Shown: one piece after another, positions 56,483 through 64,000 of the stretch
Numbering within the stretch: the stretch's first letter is position 1
Layout: every line of letters begins with the position of its first letter
Source of the DNA: Rutstroemia sp. NJR-2017a BVV2
Taxonomy: Eukaryota > Ascomycota > Leotiomycetes > Helotiales > Rutstroemiaceae
Assembly: GCA_002946415.1 (NCBI GenBank)
Contig: NJPS01000076.1
Location: 1,539,163 to 1,603,162 of the forward strand
Direction of reading: 5' to 3'
Length of the DNA: 64,000 nt
Made by a program: the position numbers and the translations under genes
Notes under the pieces: generated by a model
Databases searched by the model: none
What the model was told of the DNA's origin: nothing
Seen by the model: only the letters and a program-made list of their open reading frames with translations

Positions 56483-59040
56483 CTGGTTAGGCTCCTTATA
56501 TATCACAAAACATCCATGGCAGTAGATTTTGCAGGGGCTCAAATCTCGGGCACTTACGGGCCACTGATACAAATCTGTAGGTCTACATTTCCTTCTAACT
56601 ATGTGGAAGAAGACCTTCTTATAAAGAAATTTCATCTCGATCTAGGCCTATCTCGATATAATCTTCTTAATGACCAGCGAACGCCTACTGGCCCCGTGAT
56701 GATCCGGTCACAAAGTGGTGAATATTAAACGAAACCGAAAATATCAAAGCTGCAGGGGAAGGCATTGGATATCAAGTTATCAACAGGTTTCAAGAAAGTG
56801 TTGTTGTCCTTGTCATCTCTTCGGCTTGTACGGTACCTTTATCCTGAACATCATTACAGATGTACCGGATAACTGCCCAATTTGAGTATGAATGAATGAT
56901 TCATCGCACTCCAGCAGCCCAGCTAAATCGAGCTATAGTGTTCTGCTATCAATGCCCTCATTTATTCTCTTGACTGGCTACATCTTGGTCCTGTGCTATT
57001 CTGTTATCTTGAAGACTTGAACCCACGATGTGCCTACTAATTAGCTACTCCTAATATCTAGCTACTAATATCTGGAGGCGAGAAAAGAAGTGAATACTCA
57101 TTCTCGTCGCTAACCCCCTAGTTGACCCCATTTCGGCTAAGGCTGTTGGGGGTGCCTATTTTGTATCTTAGGTTCTTAGCCTGTGAGAAAGATGAGGCCA
57201 TTCCGAAATACTCCGATTCCGTCGGAGCCTCTGACAAATTCAACGTAGCTACAGGCCTATCTAAAGATTCTGAACTTACCAATGCCACCAAACTTTCACC
57301 AATTTGTTCAATTTTGTTGAGGATACGATCAAATGACCCATTATTCTCACCGTAAGTAGTTCTTCAGATGGAAAAGGAGATAGCTAAGCCTATCTAGACC
57401 TGTCCTTGCTGTCACTCTTCTGCCCATGTACTAAGAATACGAGCCCATGGCTTTCACTGTAATTAATTCTTCAGATAGACCCAATCATATGCATTCTCAG
57501 AATCTTAGATTCTTAACTATCCCGTAAGCCCTTCACAGCCTCGTTACCCAGCACCCCCACCAAGCTCACCATCGACTTCTATCTGTATTTAAGATCAGCA
57601 TGAAATCAGCTGGAAAGTCCGCCAGAAAGACTGCCTTTAGCCGCACTCCTTTACCAAGCTCTCCAAGTTGGTAGAGCACTTGAAGCTGACCGTGAATCAC
57701 TGGACCCTGAATCTGATCAGAATCTGTTCAAGTCTTCTAATGCTGCCTGGGAATTTTGCGGAATTACTAAGAAACAATGACAATAAAGACAAGAATGACG
57801 ATGATGATATGCAAATGATAGTGAGAAGGTCAGGAAAACGCTACTAAATGAGTCTAAATCACCGAAATTCCCAGAACTTCCTCGCAGCTAGGTATATTGG
57901 GCTGAAATCTCTCTGCTCCACCGAGACACACGAACTGTCGAGCCAATTGTTTCATGTCGCTTCCTTCACCTGTCAGAGGAAACTTGATATTGATCAGGAG
58001 ATATCAAGCATTATATAGACACATCACGACGCTACGTCCCTTCAAGTTAGCAACATATTCCCAGTATCTTCATTTACCCGGTCCTTCAATCACTCCCTCA
58101 TCCCAACACATTTTTGCCCCGCTCTCACTTCACCCGACTGGTAATGTGATCACTTATTATGATCACCTAATCAGCTTTTCTGTGTCTCATTCATCTTTGG
58201 GTCGGCCCGCTTAGTCAAGGTCTATACCGAGGAACGGACGACCGGTGGACCTTAATTCGTGGTATGTTACCGTATGTACATGTGGAGGACTGAGATAAGC
58301 AGGTGAATCAAACAGAAAGATAAGTACACCACTTCTACGGTGTCACTGCCTCGTACCCGACAGATGATTGGTGACTATCCATCATCCTAACCTCATCCCC
58401 CATTTCACAAACATCTTAGCCTTCTCCCATGATCTATAAAAACCTCTCATCTCCATGATCCAAGCCTTTTCTTCGCGCAAGCTAAGGATCTTTATAAGAA
58501 ATCCGATGAGGAGAGAGAAGCAACCTACAATCGAATCCATTTTCTGTTTGTAACCTTTAAGAGTTAGTAGAGGCTACAGATAGGTTGCAGAATATGTGAA
58601 TGAATAAAATCAAGAGAGTCATACTGTTTGCAAGCTACTGAACAACTTACACTCTGTTCAATCGTTGTTGTCATTCACATATTCATGGTAATGGGGCCAC
58701 GGACGGGCAGTAACAACGAACCTTGGTATTCGACAACAAATACCAATCACTCATTCATGACAACGAAAACCCCTATCATAGTCTCCAACATTTCAACTTA
58801 AAATTCTCACTCTCTATAGACCTAAACTTTGTCCAAGCAGAGAACCTCCCTCCTCCCCCATGGGATAACCACCGTGCCATATAGTATTGCTCTGGCTATT
58901 CCACTTTCTAGATGGGTTGAGGGTATATATACCCCTTCTCAGTCTCACGAAAACAGCAAACTAACTGCTCTAAGCGCTCACTTCTTGACCCAGAATTCAC
59001 TTCAAACCTCATCCTCACTCTGACCACTCTCCTGCCTGCT
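56483..59040. other. Gene-free right arm, middle part
   Basis: 2.6 kb with no supported gene. 57463-57510 resembles part of the repeat found at 62389 and 63012. Short frames only. Confidence 0.4.
57463..57510 (+). repeat. Partial copy of the 62389/63012 repeat family
   Basis: A segment with TTCTTCAGATAGACCC followed by CATTCTCAGAATCT matches the tail of the copies at 62389 and 63012, which read GTTCTTCAGATAG and CTCAGAATCT. It is short and diverged. Confidence 0.35.
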
Positions 59041-59100
59041 TCCGCCGGCGTCTCACCTATCCTCGTGTTTGTCTATCCACTAGAACTTGAAATTCACTGT
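59041..59100 (+). repeat. Left direct repeat flanking MITE-like copy 2
   Basis: Reads TCCGCCGGCGTC at the left and ATCCACTAGAACTTGAAATT near the right. The matching block at 59351-59409 has TCCGTCGGCGTC and ATCCACTAGAACTTGGAATT. The two are 310 bp apart with the element between them. Confidence 0.6.
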
Positions 59101-59108
59101 ATTCGTCC

Positions 59109-59329
59109 TAGACTGCGAACTAACCTATCGGGTGGATAGGGTACTCACCGCGTTGGGGGCACCCACGGGTGTGTTCCAATGACTAATGGGTACCCGGTAA
59201 GTTAGTTGAGGATATACTGGCTATCTATTTGTCATCCCCGGCCTTGTTTTAGCATTTAATACACCCAGTTGGGTTACTAGACGGGTTGAGAGCTTGAATA
59301 CCAACAATAGGTTCCCGTTTCGCAGCCTA
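59109..59329. mobile_element. MITE-like element, copy 2 (both ends intact)
   Basis: A 221-bp element with ends TAGACTGCGAAC and CGCAGCCTA, inverted relative to each other with one mismatch. It matches copy 1 at 17086-17316 in order along its length. It is non-coding and sits between a pair of 60-bp direct repeats. Confidence 0.6.
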
Positions 59330-59350
59330 ATACTCACTTCCCCGTCTAAT

Positions 59351-59409
59351 TCCGTCGGCGTCCCCCCACTCAGCGTTGGTTGATCCACTAGAACTTGGAA
59401 TTCACTGCC
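59351..59409 (+). repeat. Right direct repeat flanking MITE-like copy 2
   Basis: Partner of 59041-59100. Together with the element it suggests either a tandem duplication of a ~310-bp unit or a short LTR-like structure. Confidence 0.6.
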
Positions 59410-60640
59410 TTTATTCTGATTCTTCCGAACCTGGATCTCGCTACATAGCATCGCGACGCCTATGAATACTAGATTTCTCCCTCTTCTTCACATTTTCTTT
59501 TCCAGATCGACGGGGGAGCAGGATTTTCGACACAAGCTTTATCTGTGGTGGGAGCTCTGTGTCGGTTGTTGTCCGGTCATTCACGAAGTAATGTAGGAGT
59601 CTAGGACCAACCACCGGGCCAGTAATATTTATGTCATGAGATTACTAGATTAGATCGAAGAAGGAGTATATAATATGGCCACTTCTTACCCATTAGTTAG
59701 AACTGAGAAGCAAAGCATTGAAGCAATCCGTCCACAAAAAGCAAGAAGGATAGTTTCTCATTGTGCGAAGCGATTTATGCCACAGTTGAGGGGTTCAAAA
59801 CACAGTTGGAGAGGGTCCGGGAGAGGAAAGTGGTGGATTGTGGAGAGAGAGGAAATGTTACGGAAAATGCAATGAAATGACAACAGTAGATGAACAAGAT
59901 ACACTCGACAACGATAACAACGACGGCGACCATGACAACAATAACCCGAATCGACAACAAGAATAAGATTTGACAACAGTATGCCCCAGATCCCCAGCAG
60001 CTTCTTAGCCCGTCCTAAGTATACTCCAGGACCTCCAGGTTGAAAGTTCCCAACAGCGGCTTCTCCAGCCCGTCCCACCAAACTCCCCTAAGGATGCGAG
60101 GTTTTTTGTATTTGATTCTGTTTAACTGTTCACCACAAATGGCGGCATTCCGACTGTATTTATAATACATAATTCAGAATTCCAGATAGATCGGATGGAG
60201 TCATTGATGGAGAGTGGATCCTTTAGGCTTTCGTAGATGGGACTTAGACCCATATGACTCATGAGAGGCGCAGACCTGATCAATTTGAAAGCATAGCACC
60301 GATATTTGAGCGTACGGTGCTTCAAGTTCGTGACGGTAAACCCATAAGAACTAAAACTACAGGTTTCTGTCTGGACTCTGGAGTTCGTAGTGTTCTGCTT
60401 TAGTGTATACCATAATTCTTCTCGCTGATTTTACACTTCGTACGTTTTCAAAGCACGAGCTTGAAGGGATGGCTTGCTAATATTATCTCCCCGTGTTCTT
60501 CTCTCCTTCTCCTCCCTCCTCCTTCTTGCTGGGAAGGAAATTTAGTAGTGCAATGTAATGGCAGCAAGACATGCTAAACTGTAAATTCTGTAATTCTGCG
60601 ATAACAACTTTCCACCGGCAGTAAGATCGGCAATAACAGC
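59410..60640. other. Gene-free spacer with an ACAAC-rich tract
   Basis: 1.2 kb without a supported gene. 59875-59985 is a degenerate run of GACAACAA-like triplets. The remainder is unremarkable. Confidence 0.4.
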
Positions 60641-60770
60641 CATATCTTGCTCGGAAGCATCTGGCACGAGAATAAAACGCATGTAAAAGACAGCACAGGC
60701 TGCACAGTGCATATTTTGCTCGGAAGCATCTGGCATAAGAATAAAACGCTTCTACAAGACTACAACACAG
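60641..60770. repeat. Tandem pair of ~69-bp units
   Basis: Unit 1 starts at 60641 and unit 2 at 60710. Both contain TTGCTCGGAAGCATCTGGCA followed by a near-identical GAATAAAACGC and an ACAAGAC/AAAAGAC-ACAG end. Differences are few, so the duplication is more recent than the other repeats here. Confidence 0.75.
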
Positions 60771-62388
60771 CAAAATGCGAATGGGTGAAACAATAGTTTA
60801 TAGAACATCCAAAGCTCTCTCGATAAAGGCTTGTTAGAATTAGAATAGTTTCTCCGAGTCTTCAATGCCGCGCAAGTCACATATACATTAGATTGGATAG
60901 ATAGAGTCTTTCTTTTCACAAATCCTCCTTAGATCGGACATCACCGGCTTACTGGACGGCAGAGAGCGGTAGACAGTGGTGGAATTTGGGCAGAAAAAAG
61001 AACATAGTTACATAGGGAAAAGCAGCTAGCTGTAAGCAGCGAACTCAGAACCAGAGGTAGACAGAGTAGGACCGTAGGTAGAATATACAAGACTCTTTTA
61101 TATCTTCTACTGCCAAGTACCTTCTGCTTCCTTCCGCCTAATTCTACCTATTTCTAGCTACTTTTACTTATATCAACTTTTCTGCCAGAAAAACAATTGC
61201 GGATGCTCTCTAGTGCACCGTGCATCGCCACACCATACCATCTCGAACGAAACAAGCTATTCATCTCACTGCGCTGTGTTGTCCTGCACTGTCCTGTGCT
61301 GTCCCGCGCCTATGCTGCTATACGCCGGAGATGAGACCTACGAAGCGGAGAGAAGTGAATATATCAAGCTTGAAAGACGGTCATTAGCAGACTTCAAGTT
61401 GAGATAGCATCTTCATCTATACTCACACGCAATCCCGACTAGGCCTAATCCCGATGACAGGCTCATTCATTCAAGTATTTATAACGCGCAGCCAACTTCT
61501 TGCTTTCCTGTCAGTCAACATTTCCTCGATTAATCCTCTTATCGGGCGGTCCTGTGCACCTACCTCAACCCTCCACCCCAACTACCTTAAAAAAAGAGAA
61601 TCCACGAACCTCAACCCCGTCCTCCACTAGCTGTGGGGCGTTGTGAGAGTGGAATTATGACAGCAAAATGAAAGAATGACAGTAGTCATATGCAAACGAC
61701 AGCAAAACAAGAAAAACGACAACAAAACAGGAACAAAGACAACAAAACAACAAAAACACCTTTGAAAACCGCCAGCCCCAACCAGAACACTCCTCAACAA
61801 CAACAGAACTCAGCAGGCTCTCCGAACCTCCGAACCTCCTAACACCCCTCATCAAACTCGCCATCATTAATTTGTTGAACCGAAGATCAAAACTTCTTTG
61901 CGGTGTCTAGCCATATATATACTATAGTTCTGGTGGCCGATTTTACAAATTGCACTTTTCTCTAATGCTAGAATAGTTTAGTGGCATCACCTCTCTGTTT
62001 TCTTTGATCCCTTCTTTTCCCCTCGATCTCTATGCTCCGTTCGATTCATAAGCTAATAGTGGATATACTTTATTTAGATCACTTTCAAAACCCTCCTCCC
62101 ATCCCGTGCCAAACCACTCCCTCGACCCGATCTCTCTTTCCACATAACCACAAACCTGACGTCGAACTTGGACGTTTCTGCGAATCCTATACCGAATTAC
62201 ATCTGGACCCGAACAACACAACGACCAAAGAAGTAGCTGTCGAACTAGTAACTAGTCACCGACTATCTGCACAACCTCTGCAATAATATCCCCCATCTAT
62301 ACACCGACAGGTTCGACCGCAAAGAATAGAGAGCAGCGGTACATGGGGACCATGATTGGGTTTACTTCTTGTGGAAATGAGGGCATTC
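60771..62388. other. Gene-free spacer
   Basis: 1.6 kb without a supported gene. 61655-61765 is a second degenerate ACAGCAAAAC/GACAACAAA tract like that at 59875. The 70-codon minus frame over it is a by-product of the repeat. Confidence 0.4.
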
Positions 62389-62585
62389 GGAAGTAGTCCG
62401 ATCTGACGGATGCTATGCTTTACCGGAGGCTCCGATGGCATACATGATACATGGCTTTAGGCCCTTCTAGACTGATCATACTTCCGCTTATGGCCACTTT
62501 CTTGAGGATGTAAACCCTTTTATCTTCGATGTATCGTAGTTCTTCAGATAGTTCAAAAGATACATTCTCAGCTCTAAATCTGAGG
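62389..62585 (+). repeat. ~200-bp dispersed repeat, copy A
   Basis: Begins GGAAGTAGTCCGATCTGACG, continues with a CCGGAGGCT-CGATGGCAT block and TTGCCACTTTCTTGA-like text, and ends near a GTTCTTCAGATAG block. It matches copy B at 63012 at most positions, with mainly transition differences. Confidence 0.7.
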
Positions 62586-63011
62586 CTTTCCAATATCTCC
62601 TACACACAACCGACATCTAGCAGTGGAACAACATCAAACGCTGCCGAGTTTTTCCATAAAAATATGAGAACAAAGTTGATAGTTAAGATATTCTAGACTC
62701 TATGCTAACTGCTGCACAGCAGTACGACCTCTGACACCAACAATCTAGTCTTGACATCTCGCCTTTTCCTTTTCTCGCTCCACCCCGCCTTATATTACCT
62801 CAAGCTCTATTATCCCCTTCCTATCTCAGTCCACCCTGTCTGCTCCCCTCCCCTTTATTTACCACCTCATTCCATCCATCTCTCCCATACCGCCCTATCT
62901 TCTTTCTTCCTCTTAAATCCCATCCCATACATGATACATCCCCTCTTCTCCCCCCTCCTCACTTATCCTGCTGTCCCCCCCGCCCCTAATTCTGTGCACA
63001 CGAGAGTATTT
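62586..63011. other. Spacer between dispersed repeat copies
   Basis: 426 bp. 62755-62990 is pyrimidine-rich on the plus strand. No gene supported. Confidence 0.4.
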
Positions 63012-63195
63012 GGAAGTAGTCCGATCTGACGGATGTTATGTTCCGCCGGAGGCTACGATGGCATAACATATAACTTCAGGCCATTTAGAGCGATCAGTAG
63101 TTCCGCATTATTGCCACTTTCTTGAAGATACAAATCCTCTTCTTTTCTCTGTTCTTAGTTCTTCAGATAGACCAATTCACAGCTCAGAATCTCAT
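63012..63195 (+). repeat. ~200-bp dispersed repeat, copy B
   Basis: Same order of blocks as copy A at 62389: GGAAGTAGTCCGATCTGACG, CCGGAGGCT-CGATGGCAT, TTGCCACTTTCTTGA and GTTCTTCAGATAG. Same orientation, 623 bp apart. Confidence 0.7.
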
Positions 63196-63788
63196 ATATT
63201 CCTCGCATCCCCTCCGCTCCTGTCCCATCCCATCTTATCCCCTCCTCCAGCGAACACAGCACTACACAGCATAACCTCACCCTTCCTCACCCTTCCACCC
63301 CCTCTTCCTCCCCACTTCGATAACACTGCACCACCACATATAAAAACCAACACCAGCCTAACACCAACACTATAGCAACACCATACTACCCTCTCCCGAC
63401 CTATCCATATATCTACCCGTCTATCCACGAACCACGCATCTATCCATCCACCCTCCCGTCCATCCGCTTATATCAGTATCAGCACCTTAAGTCCCTTCCA
63501 CAGCACAGTAACTATACTGTCTTATTCCTTTCCGATTCCCCACCTACACATCACAACACCAAACCAACATCAAGAAACAAACCCAACACTAACATCAGCA
63601 CCAAACCCTCAAACCCCCAGCTAGCAAACCCGCGACTCCAGCCTCTAACTCCCAGATCCTAGAAAAAACAAATCCCTTCCCACCCCCTTATTTCTGTTCC
63701 GAGTTAGTATTTTGGACTTTATAGTTAAATCGACTACCTCCCCCTCTATGAACCCCAACCCCAAATTTACTCTATACCAGTAATATTA
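63196..63788. other. C-rich, G-poor spacer
   Basis: 593 bp with a strong excess of C and A over G on the plus strand. No ORF supported. Confidence 0.45.
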
Positions 63789-63893
63789 CCCTCTTCTCTC
63801 TTCTCTCCTCTCTCCTCTCTCCTCTCTCCTCTTTCCTCTCTCCTCCCTCCTCCCTCCTCTCCCTTCTTCTCCTCCCTCCTCTCTCCTCCCCCT
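63789..63893 (+). repeat. 105-bp uninterrupted homopyrimidine tract
   Basis: Only C and T from 63789 to 63893, largely (TCTCC)n and (TCC)n. The opposite strand is pure purine. Such tracts can form triplex DNA and stall polymerases. Confidence 0.9.
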
Positions 63894-64000
63894 AAACAAA
63901 CAACCCCCCAAGCACAAACAACCCCCTAAACATAATCAACTCCCCGCCCCAAAATAACCCCCCCCCCCCCCCCCACCCCTCCCCCCACCCCCCCCCCCCC
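63894..64000 (+). repeat. C/A-rich end with poly-C tract
   Basis: 63894-63957 is C/A-rich, with CCCCCTAAAC-like words. 63958-64000 is nearly pure C with two A and one T. Fungal telomeres are usually CCCTAA repeats on this strand and those are not present, so this may be low-complexity DNA or an assembly edge artefact. Confidence 0.75.

Noticed and set aside
63958..64000. Telomere at the right edge
   Set aside because: Fungal telomeres would show CCCTAA repeats on this strand; the tract is nearly pure C, so a telomere is not supported.

Overview
The window comes from a filamentous ascomycete (Pezizomycotina). Genes carry short introns of 47-206 nt with GTRWGT-like donors and CTAAY/CTGAY-like branch points. 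The gene set includes a Zn2Cys6 regulator, a Pth11-like rhodopsin-domain protein, an NmrA-like reductase, a bZIP-DUF3425 regulator and a fungal ubiquitin-like-domain (ULD) protein. A leotiomycete (Sclerotinia/Botrytis-like) origin fits the overall feel, but I infer this and have not shown it. No rRNA, tRNA, CRISPR or prokaryotic feature was found.

Layout. 1-16 kb is gene-dense: an MTC4-like protein running off the left edge, NOP7/pescadillo, the GPI-transamidase subunit GAB1/PIG-U, a basic coiled-coil protein, an Rrn9-domain protein with AT-hooks and a zinc finger, a small Cys-tailed protein, a seven-helix rhodopsin-domain protein and a five-exon ULD protein. 16-20.5 kb is gene-poor and holds one copy of a ~225 bp TIR element. 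20.5-38 kb is gene-rich again: Zn2Cys6 factor, a second TIR element, RPS2, a double-anchored Ser/Pro-rich protein, NmrA-like reductase, a 124-aa protein, FPR2-like FKBP, TUM1 sulfurtransferase, APC11 and a secreted alpha/beta hydrolase. 38-50 kb contains only an aquaporin-like gene and a bZIP gene among long spacers. The last 13.8 kb (50.2-64 kb) has no supportable gene. It is a patchwork of diverged repeats ending in homopyrimidine and poly-C tracts, as expected of a repeat-rich or subtelomere-like flank or a scaffold end.

How genes relate. Housekeeping functions dominate: ribosome biogenesis (NOP7, RPS2, probably Pol I initiation through the Rrn9-domain protein), ER functions (GAB1, FKBP), tRNA thiolation/sulfur transfer (TUM1) and cell cycle (APC11). 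Several adjacent genes are divergent and share a promoter region (NOP7/GAB1; 7558-/8087+; TUM1/APC11). There is no secondary-metabolite cluster. The most unusual items are the ULD gene with a predicted GC-AG intron, the aquaporin with an NPV second motif and His-rich tail, the bZIP gene with a readable 81-nt intron and an overlapping uORF, and the repeat families of the right arm. All exon structures were built by hand and checked only for splice signals and reading phase.
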